A DNA stretch of 64,000 nucleotides. Origin: Inquilinus sp042743185. GTDB taxonomy: Bacteria; Pseudomonadota; Alphaproteobacteria; DSM-16000; Inquilinaceae. The translations under genes were made by a program, and so were the position numbers. The notes below the pieces were generated by a model that was given only the letters and a program-made list of their open reading frames with translations, was not told where the DNA came from and did not search any database. This document shows positions 1 through 7,700 of the stretch, in pieces; the stretch's first letter is position 1, and each line of letters opens with the position of its first letter. The stretch spans positions 124,001 through 188,000 of the forward strand of contig NZ_JBHYMS010000001.1 of the NCBI RefSeq assembly GCF_042743185.1. The letters run 5' to 3'.

Positions 1-748
1 GATAGGCGTCGTAATGCACCCGGCCGCCATTCGGCAGCCGCGCGAAATCGTAGGCCGGCGCCCGCCGGAACCGCTCGACCCGGTCGGTGAACGGCGCCAG
101 GGTCCGGCGCTGGGTCTCGTGGCAGGCCAGCATCCGCCGCTTGGTCTCCCAATCCGCCTCGTCCAGCATGAGGACGATCTCCGGCGACGCCTCGTCCGCC
201 GGGAAGCGCTGCAGCACCGGACCGTCGGGGCCGAGATGATAGAAGGCCATCTCGGCGATCGCCGGCGCCGCCGCGCCCTGCCGTTGCAGCAGGCGGCGGG
301 CGGCGTGGACGGTGAAGCCGGTGGCGTCGTGGTCCGGGTGGCCGCCCTCATAGGGATGGGTCAGCGCCAGCCGGGTGCCGCGCGCGGCGAACTGGGCGGC
401 CAGGGCGCGCGTGACGGCGGCGAGGCGCCGGCAGGCTTGCTGGTCCGGCACGCCGAGGCACAGCAGCGCCGCGGCCGGGATCCCGGCCGCTTCCATGGCG
501 GCAACCAGCTCCCGCTGCCGCGCCGCCGCATAGTCCTGCCAGGTGACGTGGCCGTAGAGCCGCGCATCCTCCAGCCCGCGCGGCGCGCCGTCGGTGACGT
601 GCAGCATGGCGATGCCCGGCAGGTGGCGCAGCTGCCCGCCGATGCCGATGGTCTCGTCGTCGGGATGGGCGACGACGACCGCCGCCTCGGCCGGGGCGAT
701 CGGAGCGCCCGCCAGGGAGGACAGCAGCGTCGACGCCGCGGCGCCCAT
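1..748 (-). CDS. PIG-L family deacetylase (C-terminus beyond window)
   Basis: This encodes a LmbE/PIG-L type zinc-dependent N-deacetylase; family members such as MshB and PIG-L remove the acetyl group from GlcNAc attached to inositol. Reading inward from position 748, the metal motif AHPDDE is at residues 27-32 and a second family motif, HPYEGGHPDHD, is at about 131-141. About 249 residues are present and the frame is still open at the left edge, so only the extreme C-terminus is missing. It starts 4 bp after the stop of the glycosidase gene and is the last visible gene of the inositol operon. That context makes an amino-sugar conjugate a plausible substrate, but the substrate itself is inferred. 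Confidence 0.9.
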   Translation of the reverse strand, partial: MGAAASTLLSSLAGAPIAPAEAAVVVAHPDDETIGIGGQLRHLPGIAMLHVTDGAPRGLEDARLYGHVTWQDYAAARQRELVAAMEAAGIPAAALLCLGVPDQQACRRLAAVTRALAAQFAARGTRLALTHPYEGGHPDHDATGFTVHAARRLLQRQGAAAPAIAEMAFYHLGPDGPVLQRFPADEASPEIVLMLDEADWETKRRMLACHETQRRTLAPFTDRVERFRRAPAYDFARLPNGGRVHYDAY

Positions 749-752
749 CGTC

Positions 753-1676
753 TCAGCCGAGCGCCAGCCGGGGCGCCCGCGGCTCTGCCCGGGTGCCGTA
801 GCGGCGGATCATGTCGGCGCAGAAGGCGGCGAACTCCTGCCTGTCGACCGGCGGGCTGGTGTGGTGGGGCATCAGGCCGCGATGCTCCGGCGTGAAGCAG
901 AAGGTGACGGTGACGTCGAAATCGGCCAGCGCCTCCATCTGCCGGTCGAACCAGGCCAGGGCGTCCGGCCGGAAGCTGTCGGCCCAGGACAGGCCGGTGC
1001 GGAGGTATGTCACGCCGAGCCGCTTCATCCAGGCCACGGCGTCGTCCAGGCGATGGTCCTGGTAGTGGAACCACTGGCACAGGCCCAGCGCCGGCGCATG
1101 CCGGGCGAAGCGCTCCAGCGCCGGCTTGGGCGTGCCGTCCTCGCGCAGCAGGCCCATGTAGAAATGCCGGTAGTAGGACGAGCCCTCGGCCTCCCTGTGC
1201 CGGGTCGTCGCCTCCCAGGTGCCGGGCAGGTCGTACAGGCTGTACCAGTGGATGCGCGGCGTGCGGCCGACGAGAAGCTCGGCGGTGCGGTCGAGACCCC
1301 AGGCCTGCACCTCCTCCGCCCCGAAGCTGGAGACGCCGACCTCGCTGACCCAGACCGGCAGGTCGGTGACGGCGCGGATCTCCTCCAGCTTCTCCGGCCA
1401 TTCCCGGATCTGCCACAGGTTCCAGTCCAGCGGGAAGCCGTGCACCGCGACCGCGTCGAGATGGTCGAGCACGCCGCGCCGCTTCATGCCCTCGATGAAC
1501 ACCGGGTCGATCGGCGAGATGCCGCCCAGCACCTTCGGGATGTCCGGGTTCTCGGCGGCGATGGCGTCGGCCGCGTCGATCGCCATGTCGGCGAACAGCG
1601 CCCAGTCCGGATCGAGCTCGCGGTCCCAATGCGACTTGTTGTTCGGCTCGTTCCAGATCATCGCCGCTTCGATCAT
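753..1676 (-). CDS. clan-A (GH39/GH5-like) glycoside hydrolase-like protein
   Basis: The 307-residue protein looks like a TIM-barrel glycosidase of clan A, often annotated as beta-xylosidase. The acid/base glutamate is probably in WNEPN near the N-terminus (about residue 9), and the nucleophile in the strand VWVSEVG near the middle. There is no signal peptide, so it is probably cytoplasmic. It is short for a GH39 enzyme, and the visible motifs begin almost at the start codon, so it is a minimal barrel or a truncated relative. Its ATG overlaps the methyltransferase stop (ATGA), showing translational coupling. Within a biosynthetic operon it may act as a transglycosidase or trimming enzyme; this is inference. 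Confidence 0.8.
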   Translation of the reverse strand: MIEAAMIWNEPNNKSHWDRELDPDWALFADMAIDAADAIAAENPDIPKVLGGISPIDPVFIEGMKRRGVLDHLDAVAVHGFPLDWNLWQIREWPEKLEEIRAVTDLPVWVSEVGVSSFGAEEVQAWGLDRTAELLVGRTPRIHWYSLYDLPGTWEATTRHREAEGSSYYRHFYMGLLREDGTPKPALERFARHAPALGLCQWFHYQDHRLDDAVAWMKRLGVTYLRTGLSWADSFRPDALAWFDRQMEALADFDVTVTFCFTPEHRGLMPHHTSPPVDRQEFAAFCADMIRRYGTRAEPRAPRLALG

Positions 1677-2434
1677 GCGTGCCTCCCGCGGTTCGGATAG
1701 ACGGCGCCCTCCCCCTCCGGCCGGCCGGCGGGGCGGCAGAGATAGACCTCCGGTTCCGGATGCCCGGCGATCTCGAAGCCGGCGCTGCGCAGCATCGCCT
1801 CGACGCAGGCGCGGTTCGGCACCCACCAGTTGGTCGGGTCGTCGGCGTAGCGGTGCTCGATGAAGTGCAGCTTCGGGAAGTCCGGCCGGTCGAACAGCGC
1901 CTCGTTCCAGAACGGGTAGTTCGGCTCCAGCGGCACCACCTCGGCGCTGCCCCGCTGCATCGACTGGAACACCATCAGGTCGCCGACCACGTGCTCGCGC
2001 ACCAGGTCCAGCGCCAGCAGCGGGTGGCGCAGGTGATAGAGCACGCCCATGAACAGGACGATGTCGAAGCGCTCGCCCAGCGCCGCCACGTCGTAGACCG
2101 ACAGGTGGCGGAACTCGATGTCGAGGCCGGCGATGTCGGCCGCGAAGCGCGCCTGGGCCAGGTAGCTGTCGTCGAAATCGACGCCGAGCACCCGGTCGGC
2201 GCCGCGGCGCTTCATCTCCAGCGAATAGAAGCCGCCGTTGCAGCCGATGTCGAGCACGGTGCGGCCGTGCAGATCCTGCGGGATGGCGCCGGCGAAGGCC
2301 TTCCACTTCACCGCCGGATAGTCGCCCAGGAAATGGTCGGGCGCGGTCGCGACCCCGTCGAGGTCGATGTTGTGGAACCAGGGGCCGAGCGCCTCGGCCC
2401 GACGGCGGATCTCCTCACCGGACAGGCGTGCCAT
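1673..2434 (-). CDS. SAM-dependent methyltransferase, CmoB-like (DUF1698 type)
   Basis: A 253-residue class I methyltransferase. The SAM-binding motif VLDIGCNGGFYS is followed by MKRRGADRVLGVD (acidic end of strand 2) and later FMGVLYHLRHPL, a pattern typical of CmoB/Methyltransf_9 proteins. It is shorter than CmoB (about 320 residues) and sits between a nucleotidyltransferase and a glycosidase. It is therefore more likely to methylate a sugar or glycolipid than tRNA (inference from context). I chose the ATG at 2434 because it lies 14 bp after the upstream stop and precedes MARLSGEEIRRRAEALGPW. It overlaps the next gene by 4 bp. Confidence 0.87.
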   Translation of the reverse strand: MARLSGEEIRRRAEALGPWFHNIDLDGVATAPDHFLGDYPAVKWKAFAGAIPQDLHGRTVLDIGCNGGFYSLEMKRRGADRVLGVDFDDSYLAQARFAADIAGLDIEFRHLSVYDVAALGERFDIVLFMGVLYHLRHPLLALDLVREHVVGDLMVFQSMQRGSAEVVPLEPNYPFWNEALFDRPDFPKLHFIEHRYADDPTNWWVPNRACVEAMLRSAGFEIAGHPEPEVYLCRPAGRPEGEGAVYPNRGRHA

Positions 2435-2448
2435 GCTTCGCGCCTCCG

Positions 2449-3246
2449 TCACTGCTGATAGCGAATGGGGCTGCCGCAGGATCGGCCCGCCGGCCGGCCG
2501 ATGGTCACGCGGGCCTCCGACGCCGCGGCCTCGCCGAGCAGCCCGATCGCCGCCCGGTAGCCGTTCAGCGTGCCGACATCGACATAGGACAGCCCGGACC
2601 GGACGCCGACGGCCGTGCCGCCTTCGGCCAGCCAGGCGTTGACCAGCGTGCCGATGTATTCGTCGCGCCGGCCGCGCCGCAGCCACAGCGCGTGCAGCTG
2701 CCGCAGCACGGCGCCCGGCATCTTGAAGGCACCCCAGATCCAGCGGGTCCCGGCATCGGCCTGCTTGACCTGGATCTCGCGCACCGCCCCCTGCCCGTCC
2801 AGCACCACGGCGTCGAAGAACTCGGGGTGGTCGACCGGGAACAGCAGGAAGGACAGGCCTTCCTCCGGCAGGTCGGCGAAGCCGTCCTTCGGGAACCAGA
2901 CCGTGTCGGGCAGGCCGACGAGAATGGGCTCATCGGGTTGGATCAGCGGCAACGCGCGGAAGATCGCGTCGCACAGGCCCGAGGGCTGCGGCTGCACCAC
3001 ATAGGTGGCGGCAGCGCCGCCGTAGTCGCTGCCGTAATATTCCAGGATGTCGGATTTGCCGGGGGCGATGACGAAGCAGATCTTGTCGGCCCCGGCCTCG
3101 ATCATGCGCTCCAGCAGGTATTCGCTGACGGCGCAGGGACGCTCCTCGCCGCCGTCGATCCGGCTGCCGACCGGCAGCAGCTCCTTGGAAAAGGCCAAGG
3201 GCTGGATCCGGCTGCCGCGTCCCGCGGCGGGCACGATGCCCCACAT
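2449..3246 (-). CDS. sugar-1-phosphate nucleotidyltransferase
   Basis: A 265-residue NTP-transferase fold enzyme of the GlmU/RmlA/GalU group, which makes NDP-sugars from sugar 1-phosphate and NTP. The N-terminal signature GIVPAAGRGSRIQPL is followed by the conserved KELLPVG, where the lysine contacts the phosphates. Later a WIWGAFKMPG segment matches the sugar-binding part. There is no C-terminal hexapeptide-repeat domain, so it is a stand-alone transferase. It starts 3 bp downstream of the glycosyltransferase stop and probably supplies the activated sugar that this glycosyltransferase uses. Nucleotide and sugar specificity cannot be read from the sequence. Confidence 0.9.
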   Translation of the reverse strand: MWGIVPAAGRGSRIQPLAFSKELLPVGSRIDGGEERPCAVSEYLLERMIEAGADKICFVIAPGKSDILEYYGSDYGGAAATYVVQPQPSGLCDAIFRALPLIQPDEPILVGLPDTVWFPKDGFADLPEEGLSFLLFPVDHPEFFDAVVLDGQGAVREIQVKQADAGTRWIWGAFKMPGAVLRQLHALWLRRGRRDEYIGTLVNAWLAEGGTAVGVRSGLSYVDVGTLNGYRAAIGLLGEAAASEARVTIGRPAGRSCGSPIRYQQ

Positions 3247-3249
3247 CGG

Positions 3250-4335
3250 TCAGGCCTCCATGGCAATGGGCGGCGCCGGCCGCGCCGAGGCGAGCAGCGC
3301 CTCGAGATCGGCGGCGCGGCGGGCCGAGGTGTGCTCGTCCAGCACGCGCTCGCGGGCGGCGGCGCCGATCCGGCGCAGCTCGGGCCCGGGCAGATCCAGC
3401 GCCGTCAGCGCATCGTCGGTGCCGCGGGCCAGCAGGATCTCGCGGCCGGGCCCGAAGAACTCTTCCAGCCCCGGCCAGGCGTCGCTCAGCACCGGCGCGC
3501 CGCAGGCCGCAGCCTCGAACAGACGTCCCGACGGGCACCAGCCCATATCGGCCATCGCGCGGCGGGTGACGTTCAGGGTCAGCCGCGACGAGGCGTAGAA
3601 GGCCGGGTGGTCGCCCGGCGCCAGGTGGCGCAGGAAGAAGATGTTGCCGCTCCACGGGAAGCTGTCCGGGTACTGCGCCCCGGCGATGACGAGGCGCAGA
3701 TCCGGCCGCCGCCGTGCCGGCTCGACCAGCAGCGCCTCCAGCGCCGCCTGCCGGTCGGCCGCATAGGTGCCGATATAGGACAGGTCGCCGGCGAATTCGG
3801 GCCGCGGCGCCGCCGGGCGATGCACGTCCGGGTCGACATGGCCATAGAGCGGCACGGCGATGCGGGCGCCGAGGCGGTCGCGCAGCGCGTCGAGCGCGCC
3901 GCCGCCGGCATAGCTGAGGACGATGTCGAAATCGGCGAGGCCGCGCGGGCCGACATAGCTCAGCGGCTGCCCCTGCTCCAGCCGCTCCAGCGTCACGGGC
4001 GTGTCGAGATCGTAGAAGACGTGCAGCGGCCGGGGCGCGTCCAGCACCAGCCGGGTCGCTTCAACCCCGTCCGGACAGAAGGAGGTGACCATGGCGGCGT
4101 CGGCGTCGGCGAGATGGCGCGCGGCCAGGGCCTGCGGCCAATCCGGATACAGCACCAGTTCGCCCTGCTCCAGCGCATACAGGTCGCGTGCGCCGGCGTA
4201 GTAGGGCAGGTCGCGCTCGAAGAACACCACCTGCCAGCCGCGGCGCGACAGCGCCCGGATCAGGCCGCGCCACAGCGTGGCATGGCCGTTGCCCCAGGAG
4301 GAGCTGACGGTGAGGCCGAACACGACGAGCTTCAT
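3250..4335 (-). CDS. glycosyltransferase, CgeB-like (GT-B fold)
   Basis: A 361-residue GT-B glycosyltransferase of the CgeB/Glyco_trans_1_2 type. The N-terminal half begins MKLVVFGLTVSSSWGNGHATLW, with a glycine-rich first loop. The C-terminal half has DLSYIGTYAADRQ, then NVTRRAMADMGWCPSGRLFEAAACGAPVLSD, the standard nucleotide-sugar-binding region with its conserved acidic residue. No signal peptide or membrane span is visible. Together with the preceding synthase and phosphatase it could transfer a sugar to inositol, as MshA does to inositol phosphate, but the acceptor is inferred. It starts 9 bp after the phosphatase gene. Confidence 0.88.
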   Translation of the reverse strand: MKLVVFGLTVSSSWGNGHATLWRGLIRALSRRGWQVVFFERDLPYYAGARDLYALEQGELVLYPDWPQALAARHLADADAAMVTSFCPDGVEATRLVLDAPRPLHVFYDLDTPVTLERLEQGQPLSYVGPRGLADFDIVLSYAGGGALDALRDRLGARIAVPLYGHVDPDVHRPAAPRPEFAGDLSYIGTYAADRQAALEALLVEPARRRPDLRLVIAGAQYPDSFPWSGNIFFLRHLAPGDHPAFYASSRLTLNVTRRAMADMGWCPSGRLFEAAACGAPVLSDAWPGLEEFFGPGREILLARGTDDALTALDLPGPELRRIGAAARERVLDEHTSARRAADLEALLASARPAPPIAMEA

Positions 4336-4344
4336 CGCGGCCCC

Positions 4345-4941
4345 TCAGTCGACCGTCTCGTTGAGGCCGAGCAGCCGGGCGCCCCAGTCGCCGACGACGA
4401 GCCGGGTGATCGAGGCGGGCGCGATGTCGAAGCGCGGCCAGCCGTCGATCGCCAGGCCGAGATGGTGCAGCACCGCCGCCTTGATCACATCGGCATGGCT
4501 GACCAGGGCGACGCAGCGGCCGCGATGCTCCTCGCCCAGCTGCTCCATCAGCCCGAGGACGCGCCGCTGCACGTCCAGCATGGTCTCGCCGCCGGGGGTG
4601 CGCACCAGGCTGCGCACGGCGTTCCAGCGCTGCCACAGCGGGTCCTGCTGCAGCGCCTCGAAATCACGGCCGGCCCAGCGGCCGAAGTCGATCTCGTCCA
4701 GCTCCGGCGCCGTCGCCACCGTCCGGCCGCAGGCCACGGCCAGCGCCTGGGCGGTCTGCTGCGCCCGCTCGCGCGGGCTGGCGAGGACGGCGTCGATGCG
4801 TTCCAGCCGCAGGCGCCGGGCCAGGCGTTCGGCCTGGGCCCGGCCGGCCTCGCCCAGCACCACGCCGGGCATGCGTCCGGCCAGGAAGCCGCCGACATCG
4901 TCGTGCGCGGCGTGGCGCAGCAGCAGGAAGGTGGTGGTCAT
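4345..4941 (-). CDS. histidine phosphatase family protein
   Basis: A 198-residue phosphoglycerate-mutase-like phosphatase. The phosphorylated histidine lies in LLLRHA (R9-H10); the usual RHG is RHA here, a common variant. The acid/base glutamate is probably E83 in LDEIDFGRW, and the second catalytic histidine is H149 in LVSHAD. The gene overlaps the inositol-phosphate synthase gene by 4 bp (ATGA), so the two are translationally coupled. The simplest reading is that it dephosphorylates inositol 1-phosphate or a later phosphorylated intermediate; this is inference from the coupling. Other members act on phosphoglycerate, alpha-ribazole phosphate or sugar phosphates. Confidence 0.9.
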   Translation of the reverse strand: MTTTFLLLRHAAHDDVGGFLAGRMPGVVLGEAGRAQAERLARRLRLERIDAVLASPRERAQQTAQALAVACGRTVATAPELDEIDFGRWAGRDFEALQQDPLWQRWNAVRSLVRTPGGETMLDVQRRVLGLMEQLGEEHRGRCVALVSHADVIKAAVLHHLGLAIDGWPRFDIAPASITRLVVGDWGARLLGLNETVD

Positions 4942-6047
4942 GCGCCCCCCAGCCCTGGCCCCTGCTGCGGGTCGCCGGCGATGAAGCGCAGCGTCCGCTC
5001 CCGCGCCACCGCATCGGTGAACTGCTGCGGCGGCGACTTCATGAAGTAGCTGGACGGGCCGGCCAGCGCGCCGCCGATGCCGCGGTCGAGGCCGAGCCGG
5101 GCGCAGCGCACCGCGTCGATCACGATGCCGGCGGAGTTCGGCGAATCCCAGACCTCGAGCTTGACCTCGGCGTTCAGCGGCACGCCGCCGAAGGTGGTGC
5201 CCTCGAGCCGGATATAGGCCCATTTCCGGTCGCTGAGCCACGGCACGTAGTCGCTGGGGCCGACATGCACGTTCTCGGCGGCCAGCGGGATGTCGAGCTG
5301 GCTCATCACCGACTGGGTCTTGGAGATCTTCTTCGATTCCAGCCGCTCGCGCTCGAGCATGTTCTCGAAATCGGTGTTGCCGCCGAAGTTCAGCTGATAG
5401 GTGCGGTCCAGCCGCACGCCGCGCTCGCGGAACAGGTTGGTCAGCATGCGGTGGACGATGGTGGCGCCGACCTGGCTCTTGATGTCGTCGCCGATGATCG
5501 GCAGGCCGCGCTTCTCGAAGCGCTGCCGCCATTCGGGGCGGGAGGCGATGAAGACGGGCATGCAGTTGACGAAGGCGCAGCCGGCCTCCAGCGCCCGCTC
5601 GGCGTACCATTCGGCGGCGTGCTGCGACCCGACCGGGAGATAGGAGACGAGGACGTCGGTCCCGCTCCGCCTCAGGACGCCGGTGACGTCCGACACCGGC
5701 GCGTCCGATTCCTCGATCCGGTCGCGCAGGTACTTGCCGAGGCCGTCCAGCGTGTTGCCGCGCTCCACCCGCACCCCGGTCGGCTCGACGTCGGCGAAGC
5801 GCTGGGTGTTGTTCGGCGGGGCGGTGATCGCCTCCGACACGTCCCGCCCGACCTTGCCGGCGGCGACATCGAAGGCCGAGGCGACCTCGATGTCGCCGAT
5901 GTGATAGCCGCCGAGCTCGATGTTCATCAGCCCGGGCGGCGGTTCGTTGCCGCCCGGCGTGTCGCGATAATAGGTCAGGCCCTGGACGAGCGACGAGGCG
6001 CAGTTGCCGACGCCCACGATGCCCAGGCGAATGGGTTTCGAGCTCAC
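4938..6047 (-). CDS. ino1: inositol-3-phosphate (myo-inositol-1-phosphate) synthase
   Basis: It converts D-glucose 6-phosphate to myo-inositol phosphate with bound NAD. The N-terminal Rossmann motif GIVGVGNCASSLVQGL is at residues 10-24. GDDIKSQVGATIVHR (186-200), NFGGNTDF (220-227) and KKISKT (239-244) are the conserved active-site blocks of the actinobacterial/archaeal-type enzyme. I chose the GTG at 6047 (369 residues) because GGGGAG lies 8 nt upstream and homologues begin just before KPIRLG. The in-frame ATG at 6074 has no Shine-Dalgarno. It is the first gene of the operon. Inositol synthesis is uncommon in proteobacteria and usually feeds a special lipid or solute. Confidence 0.95.
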   Translation of the reverse strand: MSSKPIRLGIVGVGNCASSLVQGLTYYRDTPGGNEPPPGLMNIELGGYHIGDIEVASAFDVAAGKVGRDVSEAITAPPNNTQRFADVEPTGVRVERGNTLDGLGKYLRDRIEESDAPVSDVTGVLRRSGTDVLVSYLPVGSQHAAEWYAERALEAGCAFVNCMPVFIASRPEWRQRFEKRGLPIIGDDIKSQVGATIVHRMLTNLFRERGVRLDRTYQLNFGGNTDFENMLERERLESKKISKTQSVMSQLDIPLAAENVHVGPSDYVPWLSDRKWAYIRLEGTTFGGVPLNAEVKLEVWDSPNSAGIVIDAVRCARLGLDRGIGGALAGPSSYFMKSPPQQFTDAVARERTLRFIAGDPQQGPGLGGA

Positions 6048-6191
6048 GCTTTCGACTCCCCTGCGTTGCGGCATGGGTCGGATCGGGAGAGGTCGGGCCG
6101 GTGCGGCCCGCCGAACGTATGTTCCTGCTGGGCCAACGGCATGATCGGAAGACCGGTTCCGGCCGATGCCGTGCCGGCCGGGAAATTCGCC

Positions 6192-6695
6192 CTACCAGGC
6201 GATGCCGGTCTCGTGCCGGAGATGCTCGCGGGCGCGGCCGAGGCGGGAGCGGACGGTGCCGATCGGGATGTGGAAGGCGTGCGCCGCCTCCTCGTAGGAA
6301 TCGCCGTTGATCGCGACCGCTTCCACCAGCTCGCGGTGATGGCGCTGCAGCCGGTGGATGGCGCTGCCCAGCCGGGCGAGGTCGAGGACATCGTCCTGGC
6401 TCGGCGGCTGCGGCCCGTCGAAATCCTCGGCCGGCACGGCGACCAGCCGGTTGCGGCGCTCGAACTGCGACAGGAACACCCGCTTCATCACGACGCAGAG
6501 CCAGCCGGCGATGTTGGTGCCCGGCTGCCACAGGTGGAACTTGTTGTAGGCGCGCAGCAGCGTGTCCTGCAGCAGGTCCTCCGCATCGGCGCGGTTGCGG
6601 GTGAGGGATCGCGCATAGCGCCGGAGCTCGCACAGCACCGGGGCGACGACGGCGGTGAATTCGGCGCGATCCGCGGCACGATCTTGGTCCGGCAT
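6192..6695 (-). CDS. ECF sigma factor (EcfG/RpoE-like)
   Basis: A 167-residue extracytoplasmic-function sigma factor. Region 2 runs over about residues 13-80 (RRYARSLTRNRADAEDLLQDTLLRAY, then WLCVVMKRVFLSQF, the -10 recognition part). Region 4 runs over about 108-162, with the helix-turn-helix SYEEAAHAFHIPIGTVRSRLGRAREHL that contacts the -35 box. The start at 6695 follows GGGGAAGG; longer in-frame starts lack a good ribosome site. No anti-sigma gene adjoins it and no NepR/PhyR genes are visible. Its own upstream region carries a near-perfect EcfG promoter. It could belong to the EcfG general-stress group (sequence impression) or be another ECF group. Confidence 0.9.
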   Translation of the reverse strand: MPDQDRAADRAEFTAVVAPVLCELRRYARSLTRNRADAEDLLQDTLLRAYNKFHLWQPGTNIAGWLCVVMKRVFLSQFERRNRLVAVPAEDFDGPQPPSQDDVLDLARLGSAIHRLQRHHRELVEAVAINGDSYEEAAHAFHIPIGTVRSRLGRAREHLRHETGIAW

Positions 6696-6778
6696 GGGCC
6701 TTCCCCTTCGAGACTGGATGCCGCCCGCACTGAACGAAACGATTCGAGGCGACAATAATTACGAGGAACATAAGAACT

Positions 6779-6803
6779 AACTTCACCTCGAAAACATAGT
6801 TCC
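6779..6803 (-). promoter_or_regulatory. EcfG-like promoter of the ECF sigma gene
   Basis: On the minus strand GGAAC (6803-6799) is followed by a 16-nt spacer and AGTT (6782-6779), one base off the alphaproteobacterial EcfG consensus GGAAC-N16/17-CGTT. It lies about 85 nt upstream of the sigma-factor ATG and points toward it, in an AT-rich stretch unlike the rest of the window. This suggests positive autoregulation or control by another EcfG paralogue. Confidence 0.55.
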
Positions 6804-6815
6804 TCTATCAAATTT

Positions 6816-6831
6816 ATTATCAAATGATAAT
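6816..6831. promoter_or_regulatory. perfect palindrome upstream of sigma-factor promoter
   Basis: ATTATCA-AA-TGATAAT is a perfect inverted repeat with 7-base arms and a 2-base centre. It sits 12 bp upstream of the -35 element of the sigma-gene promoter, inside the AT-rich block at about 6750-6890. The position fits an activator or repressor operator. The cognate regulator is not identifiable from sequence. Confidence 0.4.
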
Positions 6832-6970
6832 CGAAACCATCGACTAACAAATGTTTTCTCAAACACCTCTAAAGTAAATATCCCCCTCAAGTCAGCCACG
6901 CCACGGAACCATCGTCGGCGCCGCGCCATTCCGAAACTATGTCCCACACGCCCCGATGGATTGCCGCGTC

Positions 6971-7216
6971 ATGACAGTCGTCCGCTTTCCCGATCTCCAG
7001 GCCCCGGAGGCCGGGCACGTCTCCTGCGACCAGTGGGGGCGGCCGATGTTCCGCTTCATCGTCGAATACCCGCATCTGGCGACGCCGTCGGGTCGGGACC
7101 GGGTCTGGTCCGCGACGATCTGGGCCTATGACCAGGAGGATGCGGAGGCCCGGCTCGACGCCATCCGCAGCGCCGGCCGGCTGTCCGGCCAGGTGCTCGA
7201 GACCGGACCCTGGTAG
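6971..7216 (+). CDS. small hypothetical protein
   Basis: I do not recognise this 81-residue protein. It begins MTVVRFPDLQAPEAGH and carries FRFIVEYPHLATPSGRDRVWSATIWAYDQEDAEARLDAIRSAG. The balanced amino-acid use and amphipathic C-terminal helix look like a real small globular protein rather than a shadow frame. It resembles proteins that hold a short beta segment followed by a helix, with no cysteines or membrane span in the C-terminal half. An ATG at 6956 would add five residues; neither start has a strong Shine-Dalgarno. It is transcribed away from the sigma-factor gene. Confidence 0.55.
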   Translation: MTVVRFPDLQAPEAGHVSCDQWGRPMFRFIVEYPHLATPSGRDRVWSATIWAYDQEDAEARLDAIRSAGRLSGQVLETGPW

Positions 7217-7367
7217 AGGCGTCCCGTGATCGGCAGGCCTGCGGCTCCGACTTCCTCGAGCCAGCCGGGCTCGCACCGGCCGAAACCGGGCGTGAGACTG
7301 CCGTGCAGGCGTCATCGGCTTCACGGCTACGGGCAACGGGGCGGCCGGATCAGCAACGGTCGGCTAC

Positions 7368-7526
7368 ATGGGGCTTCTCAGGGACGGCAGGCTCGAAACC
7401 CTCTGGCACACCGTCGCCGACCAGCCCCTGACGGCGGCCGGGGAAAGCGCGCCGGCCGAGATCAGGAAGGTCGCAACCCGGCGCACCTTCGGCACCAGCC
7501 TGGATGCGTTCGAGCGCGTCGGCTGA
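7368..7526 (+). CDS. possible 52-residue protein or gene remnant
   Basis: The frame encodes MGLLRDGRLETLWHTVADQP and continues to a natural-looking end, SLDAFERVG. Coding-like composition also extends upstream of the ATG (VIGFTATGNGAAGSATVGY) to a TGA near 7294, where no start codon is present. There is no ribosome-binding site at 7368. The stretch may be the 3' part of a decayed gene rather than an expressed protein. The function is unknown. Confidence 0.3.
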   Translation: MGLLRDGRLETLWHTVADQPLTAAGESAPAEIRKVATRRTFGTSLDAFERVG

Positions 7527-7550
7527 TCCGGATTGCCGGACAGGCTCCCA

Positions 7551-7643
7551 TCAACGCGAGAGCAGGTGCCGCGCGGCCGCGACCACCTCGTCCGGCGCCT
7601 CCCGCGGCACGAAATGCCCGATGTCCTGCCGGGTCGTCGTCAT
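7551..7643 (-). pseudogene. C-terminal remnant of an alpha/beta-hydrolase
   Basis: Thirty codons read MTTTRQDIGHFVPREAPDEV and end VVAAARHLLSR before a stop. The segment GHFVPREAPDEVVAA is the usual C-terminal end of alpha/beta-fold hydrolases, with the catalytic histidine in GHF. A stop codon lies just upstream and no N-terminal part is nearby, so the gene is a truncated remnant. It sits in the only poorly coding stretch of the region (7217-7700), consistent with a past deletion. Confidence 0.5.
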
Positions 7644-7700
7644 GAGCCATTACTGTCGACATGCGCTCCCACGCCGCGGGTGCGGCCGGCGCCCCCGGGC

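Noticed and set aside
2428..5049. Long open frame of 873 codons on the plus strand
   Set aside because: It lies opposite five well-supported minus-strand genes, has repetitive Arg/Gln/Ala-rich composition and no recognisable domain; high GC produces such antisense frames.
4345..6786. Apparent 813-codon frame joining phosphatase sequence to upstream Arg-rich sequence
   Set aside because: Only the last 198 residues look like a protein; the rest is a shadow of the inositol synthase gene in another frame.
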